Assembly: GCF_019925205.1 (NCBI RefSeq)
Contig: NC_083561.1
Span: 12,523,217 to 12,587,216 of the forward strand
Direction: 5' to 3'
DNA length: 64,000 nt
From: Metopolophium dirhodum
Taxonomy: Eukaryota; Arthropoda; Insecta; Hemiptera; Aphididae
Shown here in pieces: positions 1 to 13,600 of this stretch. The notes below the pieces were generated by a model, which was not told the DNA's origin, ran no database searches, and worked only from the letters and a program-made list of their open reading frames with translations. Positions within the stretch are counted from its first letter, which is position 1, and each line of letters begins with the position of its first letter. A program made the translations under genes and the position numbers.

Positions 1-3000
1 GTGCTTATTTTCATGTGCGAGTGTGTAAATGTAAATTACCTACTAACAAAAAAACATTTTGCTAATGTCACGACAAGTTAGTAAATTAAGTAGCGGGGCC
101 CTCGACTTGATTTATTCACACGACTGGAATGTTTTTTTACCTGTTTCATTTATTTCTAGTATTTCATAGTTTTCATCAGTTAGTTACTAACTACACTGTA
201 GTACCTACATCTAAAATACAAACCAATTTCTATGAAAATAATGGTCTATGAATTATTGACTGGCTTTGTTGTATTCCGCCCGGCGTTTATATCTCATTAT
301 AATATGTAAAAATAAAAATGGGGATGAGACACCCAAGTGGGGAGGGGGGCGGGTAGAAGCATTTTTTATCTCAAGCACCGTATTACAATAACATATTTAA
401 GAAACCGGCCACAATAATTCATAGTATAATTGGCTGAACATTACAGGCTAATTGCTATTACTACATATCGAAATCGACGCACATAAGGCGCGCACGGCCG
501 ACACACGGTATAATCATCGAGTTGATATACATCGATGTTATTATATATACGTGTAGGTAACCTTCTAACCTAACAGGTGGGTCATCTATTAATCATATTA
601 ATATCGGGAATATGAAAATATCGACAGTAATATTCCCGGATATATTGATCGTTTTATAACATACAAAACGTTTAAACATTTATCTCTCTGCTGTCTGTAT
701 CTATCTTGCTCTTTCTAAGTATTGTAAAATATACGGACAATATATTATTATAAACTCAGTCCCTCCTATTGAGTGGTAAAGAAAGACCCTATACGCATAA
801 TATAATATATTTATTATTTTATATATTTATTATATTCTTTTCTTCCCTCTAATTACACAATAGAATGCGTCTGGTGGTAAATCATCGGCTGCAGGGGAAA
901 CTGCTGCCCACCCCTACCGGGCACGACATAATATAATTGGCAGGCAATTCACCGGCAGCCATGTTCTCTATACGCGTTTTCTTTTTCTTTTACGTCGTCG
1001 ACCCGCTCAAAAACAATGGCGTACTATGGGTGTAAGTGTGTGTGCGTGTATGTATTTTTGTAAAAAAAAGGCTAGACGAGTTTTGGACGTGCACGTATCG
1101 CATGATAAGCAATGGGGGTAACCTGATATGACGGGTTTGCCGAGATATTCTATTACCAAGTAATGTAAAAAAAAATAATACGTAAATAAATGATAATAAT
1201 ACAAAATTGTAGAGAGGTGAAAGATAAATTGAATGCATTTTTATCGGTACAGCCAACTGCATGTATGCAGTATTCGCCTCCACCCCCGTGGTAAACGAAC
1301 CGCGAAACGGACAATCGGTTAATTTATTAAATATTCGGGGGATGCTGCTCTGGGGTGTAAATTGGGGGTTGGGAGTACAAAATGTCGTTGTGTCCCAAAA
1401 TTCAATTTCAGCCCGCACAATATTGCACACATCATAGTAAAACTAGCCCAGCAGTAACTACAAGCATTGTTCGACTTCTCGTCAATTCTCGATCCAAATT
1501 ATTGAGCTAAATATAACGGTTTGCAGTTAAGTATTAATATTTGCAGGTATTGCTTGTACCTACTTATAATTCTAATTTATTTGTGTTGTTTCAAACAATT
1601 TCTAATGCGCTATTAAACAAATTATATATTAATTTAACCTAATAATTTAGAAAATAAATACAATTTAATACCTGTTAAAACATTATGGATTTAAATTTGA
1701 AGGAGCTATTTTTTTTTATTTTAATAATTGTTGTATTATTTTTAGTACCCATGGTTGTATAATTAACTGATAATTCTGTAGTTGATTTTTATAATAAAAA
1801 TTAAGTAAGTGATTTTCTATTTATAAAGAATATTGTTTGTATTATATTTTATTTATACACTATCTATAGCTATCTGTTATCGCGCGAAGTGCGCACGATA
1901 ATACTGTGTAACAACCTACCTATTGGTTTATGCAAACTCAAAACATATTTCGAAGTCAGATAATTGATAATATTCGTAGTAAAACGTAGGTAATAAAACG
2001 ATGATTAGTCTTTTCAAAAGAACGATCAACTTAACATTTCAATCGACCGAGAGACTTTTATATGAATGTTAATGAGAAGAAAGTTAAATAGATATTCTGT
2101 TCACAAAGCCTAATAATAATAGTTGTGCGGTTACACAATAACCTTAAGTCACGATCTCTTGTAATAAAAACTATGACAGTAATAGCAGTAACAAACGCCG
2201 CAATATAATTTCTTCACAGTGTATATAGTAATATATGAATAACGTTGTATTAATTCTGTAGCGCTAAATACATTTTACGCACTAAATAAAAGTTAAACAA
2301 TACAAAACTGCAAATAGGAATTCGAAAATAAATTGGCCTATAATTCACGTTTGACTGAAAGTGGACCCATCCGAAAGTTAGATATTAAAAAAAAAGTAAA
2401 AAAGAATATCCTCTCTCTCTGTCTTTCTCTCACTTGTAGGTTAGAAGAGCCAAGGGAAATCGGCTTTCGCGAATCCCGGATTATCCCCTCCCCGCGTTTA
2501 CCCGGAGCAATAAAAACCCAAAGACGGTATAAAATACAGTGTACGCAAAAACAGGGTAAGGGTCCACTGTAGCGAGTTAACAGCGTTATAAATCGCATCT
2601 CTTTTCCCTACTCCCTCCAACGTCACCGTCCGTAGGCACATACCCTTACCCGGTCGTAGCTGCCGGGTTTAATATCGTTTTTCCGACGAATATAACACAC
2701 TGCCATTGCAAGGGTAGGTATAGTTGGAAGGGGATAGCCTCTGTAATTAATTATCCTTATTTATGCGACCGATGAATTTTAGGTGTTTAATTTGGAGAGC
2801 GGTTGCTGCCCGGGGGATTCGAAGATAAAAATAATAATAAAAAAAAAAAAATAGAGAAAGTAGAAAATGGCCGCTGCAGGGCTACGTAATTGGGTTTCTG
2901 GCATTTTTTTCAGGAGAATTTAGGGATCTGCAAAACGTCACGGGCTTGTGGACGGTTGTCTGGGTTAACACTTGGGGTTGTTTGTGTAGACTAATCGATG

Positions 3001-6000
3001 TTGTTTTTTTTCGTCCACACGTGTTTTTCTCTTCTTACACATAATTTTAAACAACATTTCAAAAATCGTTTTAGTTTTATGTCACAGTGTTGTTAGTAAT
3101 ATTTACGAAACAACTTCGGAATAAAATAAACAGTTTAGAAACTCTTCAAAAAATGTAACACTCATTCGTTGTATCACATGTAGTGCTATTAAATTATAAA
3201 TTATAATGTATATAGTATATACGTATAGTATAAAAACAAAAATGTAATTTCCGACAATATAAGTGAACCGTCTTCCGTTGACACGACTATTATTTGTATG
3301 CACCTATACCTAAAAACGCATATATGTACCCATGTTTCATTATGTTTTGTGCAATTTTTTTCCCAGACAAAAATGATAACAAATAACTACAATCCTCATT
3401 AGTACACTCTATACAGAGCGATCAATTTAACGTAAGGAACTGAAATTAACGAGTGTATTCTATATAACTGTGGTTTTTGTAGGTTCCAAACTTTAATTAT
3501 TGTTAATTTTATTAGTAAGTAACAATCCCTGTAACAATAGTTTAAATGAGTGAAAATAAAATTATTCTATTTAAGACATAGGTACCTAGTATAGCAAGTA
3601 GAAAATAATGTGTTGATAATAATTTATCATTTGTATATAGCCGTATAGGTACAACCTATGTTCATAAACTGCGTAATTCAATGAACATCTCATTAATAGG
3701 TCCTGTTTATATTATTTTGACTGCAGATCAAATTCTTTAAATTAAATGGGAGATATATTTTTAATTAGCAGTTGCAGTACTTGCAGGCTTTTATATGTAG
3801 TTACATTTAATATTTTTTAGTTTATCCACACGAAATAGCTTGAATAAATATTAATTGAAATCACCGGTAACACAAATAGCAAATAGGTGTACAAATCATA
3901 AATTATGTATCTGATATTATATCTAAATGGTCCGGAAGTTTTTAAAGTAATTTTGTTTACATATTTATATATTATGTTATACGTTTATAACTTATGAGTT
4001 ATACCTTATACTGGTACATTTCTAGCGACAACGTGTCATACGAAAATATGCATAATACCTACACTGAAGACCGGTTGGTTATTTTTATTTCTGAATACAC
4101 AATAAAGTAATGGTCGGTGTTTTCTTTATCTCGTCCACGTCTATCAGTGTAACATGGCTGCAAAGAATAACATTATCACCGGTGACTTTGACAAATTACA
4201 ATAAGAGACGAATAAGAATGAAAAAAAATCGCTTCCTACGCCAGATTAACTCTTCTAGGTACTTAAAATTATGTACAACTGGGTCTCGGCTTGAAATCAA
4301 GGAGCCCCGGGGGGGCAAGGGTGACAAAAAAGAAACGCTCACGAGCTTGCATTTTTTTATAATCTGCCTCGATATAATATACGCCCACCTGATGATTTTA
4401 TATTTTTTTATTTTGTGATTATCATTAAAACTTAATAATTGACAAACATTATGAGTTTCGATTATGCTATATTCACACACATTTTTCAAAGTATACCTAC
4501 CTCATCATAATTTGTTTTATGTATATATGGTATTTTTAAACAATTGTCAAAAACCATAAGTATAAAAAGTCTCTGAAATATATTTTTGCTCACGAAGAAA
4601 ATAACGTTGTTGAACATGAAAAACTAATCAATTTTGGTAGCCTCGGTAAAAGTGCCTTTCTCTCCCTTACAATAGAAGCAAAAAAAAAATCGATTCTTCT
4701 GACCTCGTGTCGCGTATACTTCCATAATATACATTTAAACACGTATCTATTATCCCTGTGAAATATTTATGCAGAAGATTTGTATTTATCAATTGTATGA
4801 AAAATGAAGTTGACGTATAAAAGTTATTAACATTTAGGACTCTGGGGTATTATAAGTCGAAATTAAAAGTTTATGGGTACTTTTGCCTGGGAAAATAAAA
4901 ACTAATTCCTTTTTTGAATGTTTTTTTTTTATTTATTTATCTGTGATATACAATTAAATTAGGAATTACCTAAATTATTTCAGTTGTTAGTTTATCTGTT
5001 TAAAATTAATTTTGTCAATAATATGATATTTGATAATATGTACCTACCTCCTACCTACCCTATACAAAATTGATTATACAATTTGTTACTCGTGTTCTAT
5101 CGTGTTTTAAACGGTTAATAGCCCTATGCCCCTACATAAGTAATGCACATGATATTTTTAAAACTATAACACTGCTTTTTTAAAAACATTTTCGACAAAA
5201 ATAAATTAAAATGAAATTTATGAATATCGTGGGATGCATTTTCTTGAAGCCATCATAAAATGTAGTAGAATATATTTTTTTAAATACTTTTAAAAACTAA
5301 ACATCCATAGGTACTTAAAATTTAAAATGTATATGTTATGTAATATACATAAATAGGTATAATAACACCAATATGAGTATATAATATAGAGTACACTATT
5401 ATAATTTATAATAGGCATATAGGTATAAACGTGCATTCATTCAATACTATAAATCACAGTATTAATCTTAATCTATTGCAATGATATCTTGATTAAATTA
5501 TTAACGGTACCTACCTACATGCACAGATATCAAAATATCAACGATCCATCATAATTGCCAACAGTTTAAATTGCGTTAATAATCTTTAAAAAGTTCAATG
5601 ACTTTAATTTTGACTTCAAAATGCATATATATACTTGGTAGGTACCTTCGTGTTATATACATACTCATACTATTGATTAAAGAATTAAAAATTAAACTAA
5701 ACCCCGGATAATATATTAATTTACATTTTTCATTATTTAATCACAAAACAAAACAAGTGCATTATAAAATGTAGTCAAATATTTTTTTCCGTTATTTCTA
5801 AACATAAAAACTTAACTCCTAGCCCATGGGTACTACTTACATGAATTTAAATAAATTCAAATCTTTGTAAATCAATACGAGTATAATATCATATATGATA
5901 TTTACAGTATAGTTGCAGTACCTAGTGTTTCCATTTATGTACGTTAACTAATATGAATCGCTTGCTTATTATTTAAACTTTATATTTTGTTAATATAATA

Positions 6001-6060
6001 ATATAAAAATTTAGGTATTTAATTCAATTTAAATTTGTTACCTCTTAGAAGTGAAACAAT
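1..6060. other. Gene-free A/T-rich stretch
   Basis: No supportable gene is seen on either strand. The sequence is A/T-rich with many short homopolymers and scattered TACCTACCTA-type motifs. Slightly G/C-richer patches lie near 880-1,020 and 2,440-2,660. The longest open frames, about 100-146 codons at 990-1,430 (-) and 4,110-4,418 (+), have no recognisable domain, signal peptide or splice context. A pyrimidine-rich acceptor-like site at about 2,933 has no partner donor that I can support. Confidence 0.7.
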
Positions 6061-6081
6061 AATATTTTTTATTTTTTTTTT

Positions 6082-6093
6082 GGGGGGGGGGGG
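6082..6093 (+). repeat. poly-G tract at SINE 5' end
   Basis: There are 12 consecutive G after a T-rich run, immediately before the SINE head. Similar isolated long G runs occur elsewhere in the window (7,391; 33,027; 57,389; 61,730). Confidence 0.9.
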
Positions 6094-6351
6094 CGGAGTG
6101 GCCGAGCAAACTAAGGCGTCGGTTGTGACGCACACCGACGCTGGTTCAAACCTCAGTTTACAGGCGGCATTTTTATTCGGGCAAGTCACGGTTAGGCATG
6201 GCATGGCATAGATACCCCCACGGGTGCCCTCTAAAAAAATCTGCCAAAACTACACACACGTGTTACACCTACAGTTCCCTCCCCTACAAACAAAAACAAA
6301 CAGCTAATGGCCATAGTTGCCGGGCTTCACGATCAATAAAAAAAAAAAAAA
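6094..6351 (+). mobile_element. tRNA-derived SINE
   Basis: The element has a tRNA-like head, a unique body and an A-rich tail, the classic structure of a SINE transcribed by RNA polymerase III and mobilised by LINE machinery. The A-box-like motif TGGCCGAGCAAACTAAGG at 6,099-6,116 resembles that of tRNA-Ser/Leu. The B box GGTTCAAACC is at 6,143-6,152. Between them lies a hairpin with arms GCGTCGGT and ACCGACGC. The body runs to a 14-A tail at 6,338-6,351. A T-rich motif resembling TTTTTATT flanks both sides and may be the target site duplication, but low complexity makes this unsure. An exceptional G run (6,082-6,093) abuts the head. It is not a functional tRNA, because the anticodon arm is replaced and no acceptor stem closes. 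Confidence 0.75.
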
Positions 6352-6359
6352 TTTTTATT

Positions 6360-8270
6360 GTGATAATAATATTGTTATTGGGCTATTGTTTGCAATATTA
6401 CTGTATCTCGAGTATAGTAACCTACTCGGTATGAAAATATGTATAATCGTATACCTAAGTCTATATTTTCTATGTTGTAAATCTGACTGAATATCACGTG
6501 TTTGTCCAAACCATTATACAAAAAAAAAAATAGGAATCGATATTATGTTCGTTCATTTTATATTACAATGGTCGGCATGGTTTTTAATTCGATCTGGTTT
6601 TCAGACGTTCTGTCGACTTACGATTTTGTTTCAATACTTGCGTGCGTCAATACAATTTACTTGTACATACACACCCCGTGGGATCCCGTGTACATTATTA
6701 TATAATATAATATTAAGTGTCACGTGTGTATCGAATACGATCTATGATATTATTCGTCTGTCGTCTGTCGACCACTGTGGTAGTGTAGTATTATATGCGG
6801 CCGAGAGCGGTCGCATTGTATAGGTTGTAACTTGTATAATAATATAATGTTTATTTATGCTCTTTAACCGTAGAAAAAGTAATAACAATAATAATTATAA
6901 TGTATGCTATATTGCTATTGTGTCCCGGTTGACACTAAACAAACACACGAGAGTACGATGAGACGGATGTAAAACGAATACAAACCATAGCGATGGCGGG
7001 TATATAACCTTTCCCTTGCTCTGTAATATATCATATTATTATCTAAATGTTCGTCGTTGTCGTGCGTATTATGTATATTATGTACAATATCATGCATTAT
7101 AAGCAATATTTCGAATTCGGATCGTGTTTTCATGATAAGAGGAGGTCACAGTATAGAACACATCCACGCCTTTTATTTTTTACGTACTCACAATACGTCA
7201 TATATACGAATATACGATAGATCTTAGATCTGACGCGCTATATGTTTGGAGCTAACTTCTCCCCCTGGCCATCTCATGCTGGCTAAAAAAACCGTTTATC
7301 TGTTACGTTGTTGTTGACGGTGGCAGTGCGATAACACGCGGAGATAACAGATGCTGGTGTTCTCGTCGTTATTCTTGTTGGTCTGTTTGAGGGGGGGGGG
7401 GGGGTGATAGTGGCATGAGTGGCATTATTATATGCTTTTTTTTTACAACACGTCGGAGTTATCGCTTGTATTGTATCCAATATATAGGTTAGAATATAAT
7501 ATATTATTATTATATATATTAATATATATTTTATATATTATTTTATGAATAATAATCAATCGCTGTGTATATAACGGATCAGCGTTCGTTGTTGTTGACC
7601 GTTGTACTTATATTAGTATAATATATATTAGCATTACATTTTATATAATTAAAATATGGATAAGTACTCGTAAAATATTTAAATATATTATAATAGGCAA
7701 TTTGGTGTTTTAATGCTGTATATATACACAGTACACACGTGTCTTTGGCTCACACGATTTAATACCTTGTTTATTAATGAATAATATTTGCCGCCAATTC
7801 TTGTATAATTAACAGTTTATAAGTCGCTCGAGTTGTTTGGCGCGTGGGAATAATCCCTATTTGAATTGCCTTAAAATTAATTGTGTTTACGTTATAAAGC
7901 TGTAATGATATCCCAAAAGCGTGAAACAAATTATGGAGAACATAATATTGAATAGATTCAATATATATAATATAATATTCTCCCTAAGAACACATAGTAA
8001 ATATAAGTGCCAACGTATAGCTAAATTATTACTTATTTTAACAACCATAATAAGTTAAAAAAGTAGCTAAAAAAGTATTTTGAATCTTTTAAAAATCTAA
8101 GTGCATCATTCATTAATTAAGTAATTATTATTTTAATCAAAAGTAATGGTATTTTTTTGGAGGGGTCGTTAAAACTGTAAAAGGACCTCGTCATTTGACG
8201 GAAACAAAGAAACCCATAGGGTAATTTTCAAAAGCGACATGTTTGTCTGAATTCTATGTTTTTCCTCCCT
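6360..8270. other. Gene-free A/T-rich stretch
   Basis: No gene is supported. The stretch is noncoding A/T-rich DNA with ATAATATTAT-type simple sequence, especially 7,490-7,560 and 7,610-7,700, and a 14-G run at 7,391-7,404. Open frames of 60-92 codons here are short, overlap each other and show no domains. Confidence 0.65.
7391..7404 (+). repeat. poly-G tract
   Basis: Fourteen consecutive G lie within otherwise mixed sequence. Such a run could form G-quadruplex-like structure or simply be slippage-prone. Confidence 0.9.
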
Positions 8271-8279
8271 TTTATTTAT

Positions 8280-8546
8280 TTATTTTTTTTGGTTGACAAC
8301 AACTCCTGCGCACACCTGCATTCCCTCGGCAGTAACAAATCTCGGGTTCACAAAACCGTGGGGCAGTAACCAAACAGTGTGAGCAAGCGGTAACGCATAA
8401 AATTCCTGTGGGTCCGGGAACCATTGCCATTGTAATATTCCTTTTCTGTATGCCCGTTGACAAATTACGTAATTCGATGATTTGTGTGTTTTAACCGTGT
8501 TGACGTTGTTCAGACCCGAGAGCATAAAAAGCACGAGAAGGAACAT
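8280..8546 (-). CDS. Possible small secreted protein (88 aa), unrecognised
   Basis: I do not recognise this ORF. It starts with a hydrophobic run (MFLLVLFMLSGL, residues 1-12) that would serve as a signal peptide. The rest has a balanced, protein-like composition with several W, F and P residues, unlike the low-complexity ORFs nearby. It ends at a run giving TAA followed at once by overlapping AATAAA signals on the - strand, so a very short 3' UTR is possible. A second frame over the same bases (8,272-8,463) is also open and is rich in cysteine, so the frame could be uncertain. No intron is needed. Aphids make many small secreted salivary proteins, but nothing here shows that role. Chance openness remains a serious alternative. 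Confidence 0.25.
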   Translation of the reverse strand: MFLLVLFMLSGLNNVNTVKTHKSSNYVICQRAYRKGILQWQWFPDPQEFYALPLAHTVWLLPHGFVNPRFVTAEGMQVCAGVVVNQKK

Positions 8547-8559
8547 TTTTAAGAGTAAA

Positions 8560-10590
8560 AAAAAATGACCGGTTGCAATCTGGTGTCAACGGACCCGGTT
8601 AACTCGATAAAACGAGTGTATAAATGAAGGAAGATAAAATAAAAAAAAATTGCACACGAGTATGTATTATAGGTATATTTTTTCATCTCTTACCAGCGTG
8701 TATATATGCCATCAGATTGTGATCGCTTTATCGGAGACCATTAATCGATTGGAATAGGGGACCTTTTACCATCGCGGTGGGCAGTTGGGATCACGATCGA
8801 TATACGCATATCACGAGAGCTCGACGTTGTAGTGTGATTGGAGGGGTGAGTCGGTGGCCGGTGGTATTTCGAGCGCGCTGTAAACAAAAACGCCCGCGAT
8901 CCATATCTGGATTTGTATTTTGACGCGCGCGACAGAACGCAATAATAATTACACGGTATCCGGTTACCACTGAGGTACTGATTGCAGATAACGAGTTGTT
9001 TTGTATTTTTTTCTTCTATTTTCCTTTTTTTTTGCAACTCATCCGAACTTAACATTCCTATGGCCCTAGGACTCCGATGCCATTTCTTCGTTCCCTGGAA
9101 AGCCCCACGGCGAAACAGCTTATAATCGTACCTATTCATAATATTATGTTAAGTATTGTACAATGTTCTGGCTGCATTGTACCCTACATTTATTATAATT
9201 TATTAGATTTTAATATTTTTAAATGGCGTAAATATACGGTAACGGAAATAATTACTGTATGGCAAATGCCCAAGTTTATAATGTATTCATTCAAAAAATA
9301 AATGAAACGTAATTATGTTCGTTGAAATTAAATTATATTAAAATATATTAACAGTTTAATTAATAAATGGTACGAATCAAAGTTTATCAAATATAGTAAA
9401 ACATTAAACAAGTATAAAAATAAATACTAACTTTGCAAACTGTTATATCTATGTGGCTATGACCTACACTGCGGCTATACACTTATTGAATTCGTTAAAA
9501 AAATGAACCTACTATTTTCTGTGTAATCGACTCATTGGAATACATGTTACGAAACGATATATTTTTGTTAAAGTGAATAGTACGATTACCAGGGTTGTGA
9601 ATTTAATGCACTAAAAAAATAAAATAAAATATGAACTAACAATTCCAAAATATGTGAAATTATGCAAAATAAACTAATAAAATAGATTCACAATTATATG
9701 TTTATGGTAGGTATATGAAAGGTATTAATAAATAATGTTTTGTGATGTTTTATTTGTTTTCATTAAATTCGCTCTTATTATCCATATTCGTTTTAATAAA
9801 AATTAAAACGAAAAATCGACTTCATAGGATATTATCGTTTATTCTTTTATTTTAAAAACGTATATCTATAATTATTAGGCATCGGATACGTCAATTATTT
9901 AAATATTTTATGCAAGTCAGTGTTAAAAAGTCACAAAAAAAAAAATACAAAAAATCAAGTTTTATTATATTATATACATATTTATTATATACATTTAATA
10001 CTGACAAAAGGCTAATATTTTATTAAACCTTGTTGTTAAATAATTTAAAGATATATAGGCCCGTGAGAACGGACAGGTGTGTACCTACTTTCGTGACCGG
10101 ACATTTGGCGGTGATACAAATCCGCGGCAAACTTCTGTCGGACGAGAGGAATAAGGAATTGTGGGGGACCAGATGATGAGTGTATACATAATATTATACG
10201 GTATACTTATTCAGGATTACTCCGCTACGAGCTGGTGGTAAGACGGTTGCGGTAGCGATGGCGGTCGACGAACCCGCATGATATATACGCACACATTCAC
10301 ATTATAATAATATTACACATGTGTGTACACGAGACGTACACGACTGTTCATACCGAACTATTGCGTACGATATAGTAATGTTTCCAAAAGGCCATTTTGA
10401 CGAATGTGATGGAGGAACGTCTGTCGCAATAATAAGGGGTTAGAGTATTGTGATTTCGGCGTGCTGAAAAAAAGAAAAGGGGGGTAGACTTTTGAATGGA
10501 AAAATACCGTAATACGGCGATAATGACTGTGACAACATATTATAATTTAAAACCATACATGAATCATCCGATTTAATCTGAGTGCAGTAT
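8560..10590. other. Gene-free stretch
   Basis: No gene is supported. A G/C-richer patch lies at 8,740-9,120. The 132-codon - strand frame over it has no recognisable domain. From 9,300 to 10,060 the DNA is very A/T-rich. The stretch near 9,590 begins like a hAT terminus (CAGGGTTGTGAA), and a weak reverse match (TTCACAA) occurs near 9,690. No target duplication was found, so I do not call an element. Confidence 0.6.
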
Positions 10591-10592
10591 GC

Positions 10593-10625
10593 TATATGTG
10601 ACCAATATGCAATTGGTCACATATA
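10593..10625. repeat. Perfect 14-bp inverted repeat
   Basis: The left arm TATATGTGACCAAT (10,593-10,606) and the right arm ATTGGTCACATATA (10,612-10,625) are perfect reverse complements separated by 5 nt. The arms include G/C positions, so this is more than A/T simple sequence. Function is unknown. It could be a cruciform or RNA hairpin, or the remnant of a palindromic element. Confidence 0.9.
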
Positions 10626-10629
10626 AGTA

Positions 10630-13600
10630 ATAAATTATATTCAACGATATCGTGACGAATTTTATATATCTCCCCGTTTTATAAATTGTTTTTTTTTCAT
10701 GTTGATAATACCTACGTTTTTGCTTGGTGGTCTTCAATCTTCAAGTTCTGTATAGTTTTATAGATTGAAATAATAAAACAGATTAAATTATTATTGTAAG
10801 TTATAGACATATAGACTTCATTATAAAATTTCAACTATTGTGGACCGATATAATTTTGATTGTATCTATTTGTGTTAATTACTTATATACTATACGATTT
10901 TTTGATTATAATATTATGTTCATAACACTGAGTTGTAACACATCGATAATGCCTGTGTATATACCGTTTCCCGTTAAAATAAGTGACCGACGCCGGACTC
11001 GTTTCTAGTACGGAAATAAGTTCTCGGACATTTACAGGATTTTTGAAAACCTTCATCAAGGCGTGTGTATTTAGTGAAAAGAAATATCTGCATGGTTTTC
11101 ATATATATATATGTATTATATGACAAATGTATTTCATTCTTGTGCACCATATTATATACACGTGACAATATATTATATATCATTATACCTACAAACAGTC
11201 TTGGGGCGTGAATGAATGAAATTCGTGCATTTTTTCATTGTAAATAACCGACAGTCGTCGCGTTCCCGCAACTCCAAACTCCTTTATGGCCGGCCGGTGG
11301 TGGTCGTCTGCAGCGTTTCGTGTCGTGCATAATATACGATATACCTATATATGTATAACAATACAATTTGATATTATAACAGTCACCAGAGACGACGAGT
11401 GTAATTTTCGGCAATTTGCACCGACGGCGGGGCCCTGCAGCATTGACGACGGCCATTGGCGCGCACACGAATCATGTACGTCTCAATACACCCCCGGTGC
11501 CGGATATTCGCATGTAATTTTCCAGGTGTCCGGGTCGACAGCTAATCCTCGTATTGGGATTCCGCCGTCGTATATTGCCGTGAAATTCACCGACGGTCGT
11601 GTTATTATACACATTATATTTTATTGTATTATATTGTTATAAATATACGGTCATGTACACATATCCGACGTTGCACACACAAAAAGCATCGCGTTCGGTC
11701 TTTTATGTACAATAATATTATATTATATTATTTTATATTATGCACACACGCCTCTGGGGTAGGATAATGACGGGTATTTAGGCCGTTCTTATTACCGGCG
11801 ACACCTCATCCCCTTATATATAATATATAATATACGCGGTGATGTATGTATACGGCGGCGGGACCAACAGCTGTGTCCCGCGCATATAAATGTCCATTGT
11901 CGCCTTTAGTGCGTGTGTGTGTGTTGTGTGCCCTCCCCCTCACCCTCCTCCTACAATCGAACAGCAGCAACAACGCTCTGCCGCCCGCATTCCGAGGCCA
12001 CAGCGCAGCGGCGGGACCAGCGAGAAAAACGTCGTACCATAAATTATCGTAAACTCTTCTTTACCCCTGATAAGAAGCTTTTCGGTTGTGATAAATTGCG
12101 GTTGGAACTAGGGGATTTTTTTCCCGAGGAGAGATAAAAATAAGAGTAAAAAAAGTTGAACAGAGAGAGATAGAGCGAAAAAAGGAAAATCCACCCCCGT
12201 TCCTGTACCGCCACCGGTGCACGTCATTTGAATAAAGAGCAATAAATTGACATCGCGTGTCCGGACTGTGCACAAGTCTTCGGGACCGGCAATAAATCGT
12301 GTACCGTTCGGTATACTTCGGAAACATTGTGTGTGTGTGTGTGCATGCGAGCGCGCGAAATGATGACCCGGTCCGCGGGCGAATAGAGCAGAGAAGAGAG
12401 AACACCTATTATATATATTCCTGCGATCGGTTTGCTGCAGCCTCACCGCTGAGTGCCAACCTATCACATTATATATATATACACTCACTCCCAGCCCCTA
12501 AAATTCTGCCCCCACTCGTTTCACGGCTGACGAATTTTTCGAAAATTATCAAAGTGGAAAGTTTTCCATTAGGGAAATTAGAAAATACCGAAATACCGTT
12601 GTTTGTTTCTTTTTTTACTTTTTATCTGTTGTTGGTTTGTTCATCCGCCCGCCTGCCGCTTTAGGCCAGTCGATGTCGATTCTGTTGGTAATACGAAAAA
12701 AGTTTATTAACCGGTGCAGATTGCCCATTAAATCGTTTTGATATTATATATATATATATATATTATTTCATATTTAGGTATTATAATTAAACATTTATAT
12801 TATGAAGAGTTAAAAAATTACTGATATTTTGTTTAGCTATATATAGAATCACAGAAGAGAAAAGTTTCTTGAATTAAAACTATTTCAAAACCACAATACA
12901 GCATAATATATAAACGTTACTTAATACTTCAAAATACTATATTACAATGACGACGCGTTTCTAAATGCACGCGTAAGATATTTGTTATCTATTGTTTTGG
13001 CCAGATGAGATTTGTGTGTATGACATTTTGGGACACTCATAAAGTAGTCGTGTTATTATGGATGACATATGTTGTGTTAAGGGCCGTGGTGTACAATAGA
13101 CTTGAATTGTTTGAAACGTAGGTACTATTTCAGACGTCTGATGGCTTTAATCCACCAGTTTAATTCACTTAATATCATCACGTATCTCCTGATATTGTCA
13201 ACTCTTTTTGCAAAATAAAAATGTATAATTATTTAAGAATAGCTTGTGAGATCCGTTACACGTTGTTAATAAAAAAAAGTCATAAACAAAAAACATTACA
13301 GTATTATACTTCCGGATAAAAGTATCGAATATGATTTCAACAGTAATCATAATTAATTCTAGCGTCTATAGTGTATTCCACTAGTAGTTATTCGAAAATA
13401 TTAAATGGTTAAATATAGTTATATGTATAACTACTTTTACTTAATGCAGTACAACGTAGAATGCATATTGTACCTATACTTATATTATATGAGAATAATA
13501 AATACCTAATTATTGTGCTGACAGATACCTCATTGTTATGGTTAAATGCAACCATTGAGTTATTGTGTAAGTTTCTTAAATTTGCACCTATAAATTTAAT

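Noticed and set aside
6094..6165. Functional tRNA gene
   Set aside because: The A and B boxes are present, but the acceptor stem does not close, the anticodon arm is abnormal, and a SINE body and A tail follow.
9589..9700. hAT-like terminus CAGGGTTGTGAA
   Set aside because: The opposite end is weak and no 8-bp duplication of the flanking sequence was found.
12061..12664. ORFs of 114-126 codons on both strands
   Set aside because: They overlap each other in opposite strands over a C/G-richer patch with a GT repeat, and no domain is seen.
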